A DNA stretch of 64,000 nucleotides, from the NCBI GenBank assembly GCA_964620045.1, contig CAZUJL010000013.1:47199-111198 (forward strand), in the 5' to 3' direction. Each line of letters opens with the position of its first letter. Position 1 is the first letter of the stretch. The notes under the pieces were generated by a model, which had not been told where the DNA came from, searched no databases, and saw only the letters and a list, made by a program, of their open reading frames with translations. The translations under genes were made by a program, and so were the position numbers. This document shows, piece by piece, positions 16,380-25,718 of this stretch. This DNA is from VFKU01 sp964620045. Its GTDB lineage: Bacteria > Hydrogenedentota > Hydrogenedentia > Hydrogenedentales > GCA-2746185.

Positions 16380-17180
16380 TTACCGGCCTTTGGTCGCGTC
16401 CGCGAGGGTTTTTACGAAGCTCCCCACCTTGGCCGCCGCGCCCGGGGTATCGCCGAGATCGCCAATGAGACGCACGATGGCACTCCCGACGATCACGCCG
16501 TCGCCGTAGACCGCGACTTCCTTGGCCTGCGCGGGATTGCTGATGCCGAAGCCTACCGCGATGGGCAGCGGGGTCTTTTGCTTAATGCGCGCCACCATAC
16601 CCTGCACATCCGCTTCAATATTCGTGCGCTCGCCCGTGGTGCCCGTGCGCGAGACGTAGTAGATGAACCCGCTGGAATGCTTCGCAACCAGATCGATGCG
16701 TTCCGGTGTGCTCGTCGGCGCCAGCAGAAACACCGTCGCAAGATTGTGCTTGCGGAACGCCGCTTCGTACTCCGCCGCTTCTTCCGGCGGCAGGTCCACG
16801 CACAGAATGCCATCCACGCCCGCCGCCGCGGCGTCCTGGGCGAGCTTGTCCGCGCCATACGCCAGCACCGGGTTGTAGTACGTGAACAGTACGATCGGAA
16901 TTTCCGTTTTCGTGCGCAGGCGTTTCACCAGCGCGAGGATGTCCGCCAGCCGTACGCGGTGTTTCAGCGCGCGCATCGCGGCTTCCTGGTTCACGGGGCC
17001 ATCCGCAAGCGGATCGGAATACGGCACGCCGAACTCGACGATGTCCGCGCCCGCGCGATCGAGCTCGAGCACGATTTGCTCGGTCAACGCGAGCGTCGGA
17101 TCGCCCGCCGTGATGTACGGAATGAAGGCCTTGTGCCCCCGCGCCTTGAGGTCGGCGAACCGCTTATCAATACGATTCAC
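16380..17180 (-). CDS. trpA: Tryptophan synthase alpha subunit
   Basis: A 266-residue TIM-barrel lyase that cleaves indole-3-glycerol phosphate to indole and glyceraldehyde-3-phosphate and passes indole to TrpB. The catalytic residues fall at the same numbers as in the Salmonella enzyme: E49 in DIVEFG and D60 in DPLADGP. The loop GFIYYVSRTGTTGER and the phosphate-binding region are present. It overlaps trpB by 4 bp and is the last gene of the trpDCFBA cluster. Confidence 0.97.
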   Translation of the reverse strand: MNRIDKRFADLKARGHKAFIPYITAGDPTLALTEQIVLELDRAGADIVEFGVPYSDPLADGPVNQEAAMRALKHRVRLADILALVKRLRTKTEIPIVLFTYYNPVLAYGADKLAQDAAAAGVDGILCVDLPPEEAAEYEAAFRKHNLATVFLLAPTSTPERIDLVAKHSSGFIYYVSRTGTTGERTNIEADVQGMVARIKQKTPLPIAVGFGISNPAQAKEVAVYGDGVIVGSAIVRLIGDLGDTPGAAAKVGSFVKTLADATKGR

Positions 17181-18415
17181 GCGAGCCCGCTTTCGTCGTT
17201 GAGGATAAAGCGCGCGGCCTGCACGACGTCTTTGTCGCCGCGGCCGGACATGTTCACGATGACAATGGACTGTTTGCTCAGCGTCGGCACCAGCTTGGCT
17301 GCGTACGCGATCGCGTGGGAGCTTTCGAGCGCCGGGATAATGCCCTCGAGCCGGCTGCAGAGCTGGAAGCCCTGCAGCGCCTCGTCGTCGGTCGCGTAGG
17401 TGTACTCGATACGACCCGCTTCGCGCAGGTGCGCGTGCTCAGGGCCCACGCTCGCGTAGTCAAGACCCGCCGAGACGCTGTGCGTGCCAAGAATCTGGCC
17501 GTCTTCGTCCTGCAACACATAGCTCATCGCGCCCTGCAGCATGCCGAGCGTGCCGCCGGCGAAACGCGCCGCGTGTTTGCCGGGCTCGATCGAAGTCCCT
17601 CCAGCCTCAACGCCGACCATGCGGATGTTGGTATCCGGCAAGAACTCAAAGAAGAGGCCGATCGCGTTGCTGCCGCCGCCGACGCACGCGATCAGGCAAT
17701 CCGGCAGGCGGCCCTCCTGCTCCAATATCTGTGCGCGTGCTTCGCGGCCAATCACGGCCTGAAAGTCGCGGCAGATCAGCGGATACGGATGCGGGCCGTG
17801 GACCGTGCCGAGCACATAGTGCGTCGAGCGGACGTTGGTTACCCAGTCGCGCAGTGCATCGTTGATCGCGTCCTTCAGTGTCTTGCTGCCGGTCGTGACG
17901 GGGTTCACCTTCGCCCCCAGCAGCTTCATGCGGAATACATTGAGCTTCTGGCGCTCGATATCGTCCGAGCCCATGTAGATCTCGCACTCGATGCCGAGCA
18001 GCGCGCACGCCGTCGCCGTCGCCACGCCGTGCTGCCCCGCGCCGGTCTCGGCGATGATGCGCTTCTTCCCCATTTTCTTGGCGAGCAGCACCTGGCCGAG
18101 CGCGTTGTTAATCTTGTGCGCACCGGTATGCGCAAGGTCTTCGCGCTTGAAGTACACGCGCGCGCCGCCGCAGTGCTCGGTGAAGCGTTCGGCGAAGTAG
18201 AGCGGCGTCGGGCGGCCGACAAACTGTTTCAGGTAGTGCTGGTAGGTGGTCTGAAAAACCGGGTCTTCCTTGGCCGCGGCATAGGCGGCCGACAACTCGT
18301 CGAGCGCCGGCATCAGGATTTCGGGAACAAACTTGCCCCCGAACCGGCCGTAGCGCCCGTGATCGTCAGGATATTGGTAATTTTGCTTCGTAAATGAAGC
18401 GGCGGATTTTTCCAT
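17177..18415 (-). CDS. trpB: Tryptophan synthase beta subunit
   Basis: A 412-residue PLP enzyme joining indole and serine to give tryptophan. K101 in HTGAHKINNALGQ is the PLP lysine, E123 in AETGAGQHG is the catalytic glutamate, and GGGSNAIG binds the cofactor phosphate. I chose the ATG at 18415 because AGGAAAG lies just upstream and the protein then begins like known TrpB1 proteins; the longer frame adds 17 residues. The start lies 50 bp inside the end of trpF. Confidence 0.96.
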   Translation of the reverse strand: MEKSAASFTKQNYQYPDDHGRYGRFGGKFVPEILMPALDELSAAYAAAKEDPVFQTTYQHYLKQFVGRPTPLYFAERFTEHCGGARVYFKREDLAHTGAHKINNALGQVLLAKKMGKKRIIAETGAGQHGVATATACALLGIECEIYMGSDDIERQKLNVFRMKLLGAKVNPVTTGSKTLKDAINDALRDWVTNVRSTHYVLGTVHGPHPYPLICRDFQAVIGREARAQILEQEGRLPDCLIACVGGGSNAIGLFFEFLPDTNIRMVGVEAGGTSIEPGKHAARFAGGTLGMLQGAMSYVLQDEDGQILGTHSVSAGLDYASVGPEHAHLREAGRIEYTYATDDEALQGFQLCSRLEGIIPALESSHAIAYAAKLVPTLSKQSIVIVNMSGRGDKDVVQAARFILNDESGLA

Positions 18416-18989
18416 GATCTTTCTTTCCTGGTTCCTTCTCGACGCCGCCGGCGACGTCCACACCATACGGCCGAACTATGCGCACAGCCTCGGCAACGTT
18501 CTCCGGCGTCAAACCGCCGGCGAGCAGCACTGGCAACGACGTCGCCGTGACCGCGTGACGCGCGCGCGACCAATCGGCCGTCTTGCCCGTGCCGCCGCGC
18601 GCGTTTGTGTCGAAGGCATCCAGCAAAATCGAGCCAACATTGTAGCGATTTATCGCGTCCGGGGCGAAGTCAGGGCCGATGCGCAGCGCCTTGATGGCCC
18701 GCGGGCCGAACTCGGCCGCGAATTCCGGCGTCTCTTCGCCGTGCAACTGCACGCGATCCAGAAATTGGAGATACTCACGTACCTGGGCCGCCGTGGGATT
18801 CACCGTCACGGCGACCTTAATGACCGACGTCGGAAGCTGTGCGACGATTTTCTGTGCGTCGCTTGGCGCGATATAGCGCTTCTTGGGTTTCGCTTCCTCG
18901 GCGAAATTAAACCCGAGCGCATCCGCGCCGGCATCGACCGCGGCAAGCGCGTCGTCCAGCGTCGTGATGCCGCAGATCTTAACGATCAT
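18366..18989 (-). CDS. trpF: Phosphoribosylanthranilate isomerase
   Basis: A 207-residue TIM barrel converting phosphoribosylanthranilate to CdRP. The general base C6 is in KICGIT, the general acid D124 in ILLDAF, and the C-terminal phosphate-binding block reads YGVDVAGGVEKEPGKKD. It overlaps trpC by 11 bp and extends 50 bp past the trpB start, so translation of the cluster is coupled. Confidence 0.96.
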   Translation of the reverse strand: MIVKICGITTLDDALAAVDAGADALGFNFAEEAKPKKRYIAPSDAQKIVAQLPTSVIKVAVTVNPTAAQVREYLQFLDRVQLHGEETPEFAAEFGPRAIKALRIGPDFAPDAINRYNVGSILLDAFDTNARGGTGKTADWSRARHAVTATSLPVLLAGGLTPENVAEAVRIVRPYGVDVAGGVEKEPGKKDHGKIRRFIYEAKLPIS

Positions 18990-19761
18990 CGTTCCCTAGC
19001 AGTTCGCGCAACTTCGCGCGCACATCGTCGCTGGTCACCAGCGACTCACCCACGAGCATCGCGTCGACGCCGCTGTTCTCCAGCGTCCGCACGTGCTCCC
19101 GCGTGTGAATGCCACTCTCGGCGACGAGCACTTTCCCGCCGGGGATCAGCTTGCGCAGCGTGAGCGTCGTGTTCAGGTCAACGTTAAACGTTTGCAGGTC
19201 GCGGTTGTTGACACCGATGATCGCCGCGCCGCTTTCCAGCGCCCGGTGCACTTCCTCGGCGTCATGCGCCTCGACCAACACGCCCATGCCCAGCGATTCG
19301 GCCAACTCGCGATACTCGCGAAGCTGCGAATCGGTCAGAATGCGCACGATCAGCAGGATGGCGTCCGCCGTGGCCACGCGCGCCTCGTAAATCTGGTACG
19401 GGTCGATCACAAATTCCTTGCGGATACACGGCAGCTTTACGGTCCGTCGCACGGCGATCAGATCATCAAGCGATCCACGGAAAAATTTTTCATCCGTCAG
19501 CACCGAGATCGCCGAAGCGCCGCACTCTTCATAAATGCTCGCGAGTTCGGCCACTTCCATGCCTTTCAACAACGTGCCGCGCGACGGTGAGGCGCGCTTC
19601 ACTTCGGCAATCAGCCGGATGCTGTCCCCGCGCAATGCGCGCCGGAAATCGCGCGGCTTCGGCGCCTCCTTCACCCACTCCTGAAGCTGCGCGAGCGTCC
19701 GGCGGCCCTTGGCGGCCTCCACTTCCCCGCGCTTGTGCTGGCAGATTTCGTCGAGAATCAT
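18979..19761 (-). CDS. trpC: Indole-3-glycerol phosphate synthase
   Basis: A 260-residue TIM barrel closing CdRP to indole-3-glycerol phosphate. The signature AEVKRASPSRG has the catalytic E53 and K55, and CIRKEFVIDPYQIYEAR and GVNNRDLQTF are the other active-site blocks. It is a separate protein here rather than fused to TrpF as in E. coli. It sits 9 bp downstream of trpD. Confidence 0.96.
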   Translation of the reverse strand: MILDEICQHKRGEVEAAKGRRTLAQLQEWVKEAPKPRDFRRALRGDSIRLIAEVKRASPSRGTLLKGMEVAELASIYEECGASAISVLTDEKFFRGSLDDLIAVRRTVKLPCIRKEFVIDPYQIYEARVATADAILLIVRILTDSQLREYRELAESLGMGVLVEAHDAEEVHRALESGAAIIGVNNRDLQTFNVDLNTTLTLRKLIPGGKVLVAESGIHTREHVRTLENSGVDAMLVGESLVTSDDVRAKLRELLGNDDR

Positions 19762-19770
19762 AGAGCGCGT

Positions 19771-20793
19771 CTAAGCCGCCTTCGTGGTCGTGAAGCGGAC
19801 GAGCGCTTCGAGTTTTTCGTTCGCGGCGCCGTTGTCGATGGACGCGCGCGCCTGGTCGACGGCCGTCATCCAGTCGTTCGCGGCGCCCGCCGCGCGAATC
19901 GCGGCCGCGGCGTTCATCAGCACGATGTCGCGCGCCGGGCCGGCTTCGCCGCCGAGCACCGCGCGCAGAATCCGTGCATTTTCGGCGGCATTTCCACCCT
20001 TGATGGCCGAAATAGGACTCGGTTTCAAGCCGAAATCGGCGGGTGTGACTTCAAATGTGCGCACGCTCACGCCCGTCGCCTCGGCCACAAAGGTCGGCCC
20101 GCTCAACGTAATCTCGTCGAGCCCGTCACTGCCCGCGACCACATAGGCGCGCCGCGTGCCGAGCCGGCGAAGCACCTCGGCCATGTCCTGCACGCGCCCG
20201 CGATCGAACACGCCGATCACCTGCGCATCCGCCATGGCTGGATTCGTCAACGGCCCGAGCAGATTGAACACAGTCCGAATCTTCATTTCCGCGCGCGCTT
20301 GCGCCACGTGTTTCATCGCGCCGTGTAGGGCCCGCGCGAATAGGAAACCAATTCCGACTTCGTCAATGCAACGGCCCACGGTGTCCGCCGTGACATCGAG
20401 GTTCACACCGAGCGCTTCGAGCACATCCGCGCTGCCGCACTGGCTCGACGCACTACGGTTGCCGTGCTTGGCGACCGCGATCCCGGCACCCGCCACAACA
20501 AACGCCGCCGTCGTGGAAATGTTAAAGGTCCCCGCCCCGTCGCCGCCGGTGCCGCAGGTGTCCACGAGCGGCCGACGCTCGGTGCTCACCTTGGTCGCCA
20601 ATGCGCGCATCGTCGAGGCAAAGCCGGCGAGTTCGTCGACGGTCTCTCCCTTCATCCGCAGCGCCGTGAGCAGCGCGCCGATTTGTGCGGCGGTCGCTTG
20701 CCCGGTCATGATCACTTGCAGCAGATCGCGCGCCTGATCCTGTGACAGATCACGGCGTTCGGCGAGCAGGGCGATGGCGTCTTGTGCGGTCAT
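19771..20793 (-). CDS. trpD: Anthranilate phosphoribosyltransferase
   Basis: A 340-residue enzyme transferring phosphoribose to anthranilate. Visible motifs are DTCGTGGDGAGTFNIST (GTGGD at 81-85), KHGNR at 109-113 and FNLLGPLTNPA. It is the first trp gene of this run. The 66 bp upstream show no leader peptide with tandem Trp codons. trpE and trpG are absent, since the next gene upstream is a DinB-like protein, so anthranilate synthase must be encoded elsewhere. Confidence 0.96.
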   Translation of the reverse strand: MTAQDAIALLAERRDLSQDQARDLLQVIMTGQATAAQIGALLTALRMKGETVDELAGFASTMRALATKVSTERRPLVDTCGTGGDGAGTFNISTTAAFVVAGAGIAVAKHGNRSASSQCGSADVLEALGVNLDVTADTVGRCIDEVGIGFLFARALHGAMKHVAQARAEMKIRTVFNLLGPLTNPAMADAQVIGVFDRGRVQDMAEVLRRLGTRRAYVVAGSDGLDEITLSGPTFVAEATGVSVRTFEVTPADFGLKPSPISAIKGGNAAENARILRAVLGGEAGPARDIVLMNAAAAIRAAGAANDWMTAVDQARASIDNGAANEKLEALVRFTTTKAA

Positions 20794-20859
20794 ACGGAAA
20801 CGGTCAAAACCAAAGGTGAACGCGCGAATTTAACAAGGGGTACACGGAATTTCAATGCG

Positions 20860-21411
20860 CTACCGGGTCGACCAGGTGTTGCCCTCTTTCGGGCGGAACT
20901 CATTGGACTTCCCGCGCGCGATGGACAGGTTACGCCATCGGTCGCCAACGCGCTCCTTGCTGATCTGCACAATTTGACCAATATGGTAGGCCACGTGCAT
21001 GAGCTGGCGGTTGATGGCATCGACGAGCGTATGCGCTTCACCACGAATGTAGATCGTGCGGGTGAGGTCTTCCGGTTTGAACGACGCCATCGCCGCGAGC
21101 AGCACGCCCCAGCCCTGTTCCCACAGCGCCATGATTTCGTTGCGGCCCATGAAGCCGTCGGCGACGAATTCGCCGTCGCGATCCCGGGTCGGTTTGTCGC
21201 CGTCGGTCGTCAGCGCATCGGTCCAGCGGGAAACCATGTTCCCGCGCAGGTGCTGCACCTGGATGCGCAGGCTGTTGCACTCTTTGTTCGCCGCCCAGGA
21301 GAAATCAGCCTCGTTTACTTGCTCCATGGCCCCCTCGCCCACGCGCTTGAGCGACTCAAAGCGCTTGCGTGCGCTATCCAGGAACATTTCCGCTAGCGTT
21401 GAGTCTGGCAC
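20860..21411 (-). CDS. DUF1572 / DinB-superfamily protein
   Basis: A 183-residue four-helix protein with blocks HLRGNMVSRWTDALTTDGDKP, GEFVADGF and HVAYHIGQIVQI that mark DUF1572 of the DinB/YfiT superfamily. Histidines in the NxxxxH and HxxxH arrangement are candidate metal ligands. Some superfamily members are thiol-dependent metalloenzymes, but the function of this one is unknown. It lies between mgtE and trpD on the same strand. Confidence 0.85.
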   Translation of the reverse strand: MPDSTLAEMFLDSARKRFESLKRVGEGAMEQVNEADFSWAANKECNSLRIQVQHLRGNMVSRWTDALTTDGDKPTRDRDGEFVADGFMGRNEIMALWEQGWGVLLAAMASFKPEDLTRTIYIRGEAHTLVDAINRQLMHVAYHIGQIVQISKERVGDRWRNLSIARGKSNEFRPKEGNTWSTR

Positions 21412-21426
21412 AGCACCCTCTTTCCT

Positions 21427-22806
21427 TTATGCGGCAAGATGCGCATTTCTCCACAGCAGCAACAGTGTCGCTCCGCCCAAGGTGAGCAGGAATCCCGCCA
21501 TATCCATAACCGTCGTGAGCATGGGTGACGCCACCGCAGGGTCCAGACCCAGCCGCCGGGCCACCAGTGGAATACACCCGCCCAGAATTACAGCAATGAT
21601 CATATTGAGGGTGAGCGCCAACGTGACCAACACCGAAAACACCAGGTCGCCTTCCCAAACATAAACGATCGTGCCTAGCAGAATGCCAATGCTCAGGCCA
21701 TTCACCAACCCCACCATGAATTCCTTGTTCATCACGCGCAGGATGTCGCGCGGATGGATGAGGCCCAGCGTCATTTCGCGGATCGACACCGCCACCGCCT
21801 GGTTGCCCGAGATGCCGCAGACATTCGATTGCACGGTCATAATCGCGGCGAGCGCGATCATCTCGGTGATGGTTCCCTCGAAGAGCACGATGATGGACGC
21901 GGACACAAAGCTCAGCACAAGGTTCAGCACCAGCCACCACAAGCGACCGAGCGAGCGGGTCTGTAGCGGCAAGTGGCGGAGCTCGTCGCGGCCGAAGATA
22001 CCACTCCACCGCATGAAGGTCCGCTCAGCACGCTCGGACAGCGCCTCTTCCGTGTCCACGCGCTGCACCACGCCCACGATGCTGCCGTCGTGTTCAACGA
22101 CAGGCAACGCGGAGAACTGGAAGCGATCGAAAAGCTGTTCGAGCTCGTCCAGCGGCGAATCCACGAGCACACTGATCGGATTGACAATCATGGTTTCCGT
22201 CAGCGGTTTATCCCCGTGCGACAGCACAAGATCATGCAAGCGCAATACGCCGACCAGTCGCCCCGCTTCGTTGGTCACGTATGTGTACTGCACAGCGTAG
22301 TCCGCGTATTTCGCCGCGTTCATGCGCAAATCGTCGAGCACATCCTGCACGTTCAATTTATTGCCGTACGACACGAACTCGGTGATCATCAAACCGCCCG
22401 CCGTGTTCGGCTCATACTCCATGAGCTTGCGCGCGTCGGCGGCCTCTTCGGGATCCATCTGGCTCAGGATCGCGTCCGCGTCCTGATAATCGAGCTCGCT
22501 CAGAATATCCGCGCGGTGATCGCTCTCGAGTTCGTCGACGATCGCGGCCGCTTGTTCCGCGGGCAGATCTTCGATGATCTCGGCGCCTTGCGATTCGGGA
22601 AGTTCTTCGATCAGATCGGCCGCTTCGCGCGGCTCGATGAGCATTAGCAGTTGGCCGCGGCTCGCTTCGCTGAGGCGTGAGATCGCGCGCGCAACATCTG
22701 CCGGCGGGAGCGCGGAGAGATACGCGAGCACCTCGCTCTCGTCGCGTTTCTCGACGAGCAGTTCGAGGTCATTCCACGGCTGGTCTGGAATGGAATCGTC
22801 TGACAT
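21427..22806 (-). CDS. mgtE: Magnesium transporter MgtE
   Basis: A 459-residue inner-membrane magnesium channel. The N-terminal superhelical domain (about 1-130) contains ADLIEELPESQGAEIIEDLP repeats, a CBS pair spans about 135-260 (GRLVGVLRLHDLVLS, DGSIVGVVQRVD), a connecting helix follows, and five TM helices occupy about 285-459. In family members the cytosolic domains gate the pore by binding magnesium. The 208-bp divergent region to dxs shows no recognisable M-box riboswitch. Confidence 0.96.
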   Translation of the reverse strand: MSDDSIPDQPWNDLELLVEKRDESEVLAYLSALPPADVARAISRLSEASRGQLLMLIEPREAADLIEELPESQGAEIIEDLPAEQAAAIVDELESDHRADILSELDYQDADAILSQMDPEEAADARKLMEYEPNTAGGLMITEFVSYGNKLNVQDVLDDLRMNAAKYADYAVQYTYVTNEAGRLVGVLRLHDLVLSHGDKPLTETMIVNPISVLVDSPLDELEQLFDRFQFSALPVVEHDGSIVGVVQRVDTEEALSERAERTFMRWSGIFGRDELRHLPLQTRSLGRLWWLVLNLVLSFVSASIIVLFEGTITEMIALAAIMTVQSNVCGISGNQAVAVSIREMTLGLIHPRDILRVMNKEFMVGLVNGLSIGILLGTIVYVWEGDLVFSVLVTLALTLNMIIAVILGGCIPLVARRLGLDPAVASPMLTTVMDMAGFLLTLGGATLLLLWRNAHLAA

Positions 22807-22946
22807 AACGCACTGTCCATGGTCGGGTCCCCGAATCCGGGGTCAGCCTCGTATACATACCAAGTCGTTGCCACGGCGCATACTGTAGTCCGGCGGCCAG
22901 ACGCGCCGCAAGCCTTGTGTGCGCCAATATCCTGTCGCGCAAGCAG

Positions 22947-22976
22947 TTGTGAGGGTAACCGCCCCTCGTTTATACT
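22947..22976 (+). promoter_or_regulatory. Candidate sigma-70 promoter for dxs
   Basis: TTGTGA at 22947-22952 and TATACT at 22971-22976 are 18 bp apart, 40 bp before the chosen dxs ATG. Transcription would begin near 22983, downstream of the alternative GTG at 22980, which supports the ATG at 23016. Confidence 0.45.
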
Positions 22977-23015
22977 CCTGTGGAGACCTTGGGGAAACGC
23001 TGGTACGCTGTCCGC

Positions 23016-24941
23016 ATGTCATCTTTCGACGACGACTTCCAACCCGAAAACTTCGCGAAGCGTTTCCCGACGCTTGCCGGCATCAATTCCCCCGCAGACC
23101 TGAAGCAATTGCCCATCGACCGGCTCGAAGTGCTGGCCGAAGAAATCCGCAAGATGATCATCGAAGTGGCCGCCCACAACGGCGGGCATTTGGCCTCTCC
23201 CCTCGGCGCGGTCGAACTGGCCATTGCGCTGCACTACGTATACGACTTTTCGCAGGACTTCCTGATTTGGGACGTCGGCCACCAGGCGCACGCCCACAAG
23301 ATTCTTACGGGTCGCCGGGACCGCTTTCATCTGCAGCGGCGCAAGGGCGGCCCGAGCGGCTACCCCACGCGCTCTGAAGATCCGATTTTTGATCCCTTTG
23401 GCACGGGCCACAGCAGCACGTCCATCTCGGCCGCGCTGGGTATGGTGACGGCCTCGGACCTCGCGGGCCATGAGCGGCGCGGCGTGGCCGTGATCGGCGA
23501 CGGCGCGCTGACTGCCGGCATGGCGTTCGAGGCGCTCACGCAGCTCGGCGACATGAAAAAGCACGTGCTCGTGATTCTGAACGACAACAACATGTCGATT
23601 TCGAAGAACGTCGGCGCGTTGTCGACCTACCTGAGCCGCCTGATGACGGGCGGCGCGTACAACCGTGCCAAGGGCGACATCAAGAGCATTCTCGAACATA
23701 CGCTGGGCAACCGGCTGTTTGAGAAGGCGCGGCGCGTCGAGCACCAGATCAAGGGCATGCTCGTGCCGGGCACCTTCTTCGAGGAAATCGGTATCCGCTA
23801 CATCGGCCCGATCGACGGCAATTGTCTCTCGACGCTGATCGAGTGCCTGCAAAATCTGCGCGACATCAAGAAACCGTTGCTGTTCCACTGCGTGACGACC
23901 AAAGGCAAGGGCTATCCCTACGCCGAGGAAGATCCGCTCGCGTACCACGGCGTTGGACCGTACGAGATTTCGACCGGCCAGATGCGCGGCAAAGGCGCCG
24001 GTGCCGCGAGCTTCACCGATGCCTTCGCCGAAGCGCTGATCGATGCCGCGCGCGAGGACAAGCGCATCGTGGGCATTACGGCCGCGATGCCGACCGGTAC
24101 CGGCTTGTCCAAGTTCGCCGAGGTGTTCCCGGACCGCTGCTTCGATGTGGGTATCTGCGAGCAGCACGCGGTGACCTTTGCGGCCGGCCTCGCGACGCAG
24201 GGCATGAAGCCCGTGGCCGCCATCTACTCCACCTTCCTGCAGCGCGGGTATGACCAGCTTATTCACGATGTCTGCCTCCAAAACCTGCCCGTGGTCTTCG
24301 CCATCGACCGCGCGGGCCTGGTCGGCGAGGACAGCCCGACGCAACAAGGTGCGTTTGACGTTTCCTTTCTGCGCGCGATTCCGAATGTGAAGGTGCTGGC
24401 CGCGCGCGACAACGTCGATCTACGCCAAATGTTGCACTGGTCGCTGAAGCAGGACGGACCCGTGGCGCTGCGCTATGCGCGTGACAAAGGGCCCGTTGTC
24501 GGACCGGAAACCGGCCGCGACATCACGCGCGGGCAAATCCTGCGCGAAGGGCGCGACGCCTACTTCCTCTCCATCGGACCGATCGCGGCGAAGTGCCTGC
24601 TGGCTGCGGAAGCGCTGGAAGAATTTGGACTCTCCGTCGGCGTGGCGGACGCGCGCTTCGTAAAGCCACTGGACGCCGAGTTGCTCGAAACGTTGAGTCA
24701 CTTCCCGATCATCACCGCCGAAGAGAACACGCTCGAAGGCGGCTTCGGTTCGGCCGTGCTCGAACATTTCGAAGCCTTGGGCCGACTGAACGAAGTCCGC
24801 ATCAAGCGCGTCGGCGTCCCCGACCGCTTCCTCACCCACGCCACCCGCGCCGAGCAACTCGAAGACGCCGGCCTCAGCGTGCCCGCGCTCATCGAAGCCG
24901 TGCGTGGCTTCGTGCCGGCCTCCGAAGCCAAGCGGGTCTAG
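23016..24941 (+). CDS. dxs: 1-deoxy-D-xylulose-5-phosphate synthase
   Basis: A 641-residue thiamine diphosphate enzyme making DXP from pyruvate and glyceraldehyde-3-phosphate, the entry step of the MEP isoprenoid pathway. It has the ThDP/magnesium motif GDGALTAGMAFEAL, GHSSTSISAALG, the central transketolase-like domain with DRAGLVGEDSPTQQG, and a C-terminal transketolase domain. I use the ATG at 23016 rather than the GTG at 22980 because a -10-like box lies at 22971-22976. The protein is otherwise full length. Confidence 0.96.
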   Translation: MSSFDDDFQPENFAKRFPTLAGINSPADLKQLPIDRLEVLAEEIRKMIIEVAAHNGGHLASPLGAVELAIALHYVYDFSQDFLIWDVGHQAHAHKILTGRRDRFHLQRRKGGPSGYPTRSEDPIFDPFGTGHSSTSISAALGMVTASDLAGHERRGVAVIGDGALTAGMAFEALTQLGDMKKHVLVILNDNNMSISKNVGALSTYLSRLMTGGAYNRAKGDIKSILEHTLGNRLFEKARRVEHQIKGMLVPGTFFEEIGIRYIGPIDGNCLSTLIECLQNLRDIKKPLLFHCVTTKGKGYPYAEEDPLAYHGVGPYEISTGQMRGKGAGAASFTDAFAEALIDAAREDKRIVGITAAMPTGTGLSKFAEVFPDRCFDVGICEQHAVTFAAGLATQGMKPVAAIYSTFLQRGYDQLIHDVCLQNLPVVFAIDRAGLVGEDSPTQQGAFDVSFLRAIPNVKVLAARDNVDLRQMLHWSLKQDGPVALRYARDKGPVVGPETGRDITRGQILREGRDAYFLSIGPIAAKCLLAAEALEEFGLSVGVADARFVKPLDAELLETLSHFPIITAEENTLEGGFGSAVLEHFEALGRLNEVRIKRVGVPDRFLTHATRAEQLEDAGLSVPALIEAVRGFVPASEAKRV

Positions 24942-24962
24942 ATTTTTCCAAAATTGATGTAG

Positions 24963-24993
24963 GGGCGGCCCACTGTGGCCGCCCTCTTGCTTT
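24963..24993 (+). terminator. Probable terminator after dxs
   Basis: A perfect 8-bp stem GGGCGGCC/GGCCGCCC with a 6-nt loop, 21 bp after the dxs stop, followed by TCTTGCTTT. The T-tail is imperfect. Confidence 0.55.
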
Positions 24994-25067
24994 CACCCGG
25001 CATGGACAGCATGGAGTGCACCTCGCTCAGCACCACGGCCAGCCCGAGGCGCTCGGTGACTTCGCGC

Positions 25068-25571
25068 TCAATCGGCCCGAGCGGCATTTTTCGGGAAGTG
25101 CTCGGCCAGGATCGCGGCAAGCATCGCTTCGGAAGCTTCGTAACACAGATCGAAGACGTGGTCGAAGCCTTCCTGCCCGCCGTAATACGGGTCTTCGACC
25201 TCGCGCTCTTTGCGGTGCGGCACGAAGTCGCAGAAAAGCTGGATGCGCCCGCATTTGTCCTTCGGCTTGCCCATGTTCAGGACGCGGACATGCCCGCGAT
25301 CCATCGCGATGATGTAGTCGAAGCGCGTGAAATCGTCCTTGCACACTTGCCGCGCGCGCAAGTGGCTGAAGTCATAGCCGCGTTTCTTCGCCGTGCGCAG
25401 CGTGCGCGAGTCCGGCTCCTGGCCGACGTGCTCGTCCAAAATGCCGGCGGAGTCGGTCTCGATATAGTCCGCATGCCCGCGCTGGCGCACAAGGTGCGCA
25501 AAAATGCCCTCGGCCGTCGGACTACGACAGATGTTCCCCGTGCAGACAAACAGAACCCGGATCTTTTTCAT
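25068..25571 (-). CDS. Low-molecular-weight protein tyrosine phosphatase family protein
   Basis: A 167-residue protein with the phosphatase loop C10-T-G-N-I-C-R16-S near the N-terminus and the general acid motif DPYYGG toward the C-terminus. Family members dephosphorylate protein tyrosines or arginines; some regulate polysaccharide export. There is no adjacent tyrosine kinase or capsule locus. It is convergent with dxs. Confidence 0.92.
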   Translation of the reverse strand: MKKIRVLFVCTGNICRSPTAEGIFAHLVRQRGHADYIETDSAGILDEHVGQEPDSRTLRTAKKRGYDFSHLRARQVCKDDFTRFDYIIAMDRGHVRVLNMGKPKDKCGRIQLFCDFVPHRKEREVEDPYYGGQEGFDHVFDLCYEASEAMLAAILAEHFPKNAARAD

Positions 25572-25718
25572 TGGAGCCCCCGAACAACGTAGATACTTTG
25601 GCAGCGTGCCCAGCGCCGCGCAAGCCGACGTCCCACGAGGGTCCCTATACCTATGCGCAGTCTGTTGCCATCCGCGCGCGGAGGCTTGAGAGAAAACGCT
25701 AGGTGCGAAACAAGGTCC

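Noticed and set aside
17284..17303. GGCAC-N-TTGGC sequence resembling a sigma-54 promoter
   Set aside because: The -12 element is a mismatch and it sits inside trpB.
20794..20859. Trp attenuator or T-box before trpD
   Set aside because: The 66-bp spacer has no Trp-rich leader peptide, no T-box sequence and no terminator/antiterminator pair.
22807..23015. M-box magnesium riboswitch upstream of mgtE
   Set aside because: The leader lacks the conserved M-box blocks; only a short CCCCG hairpin was found.
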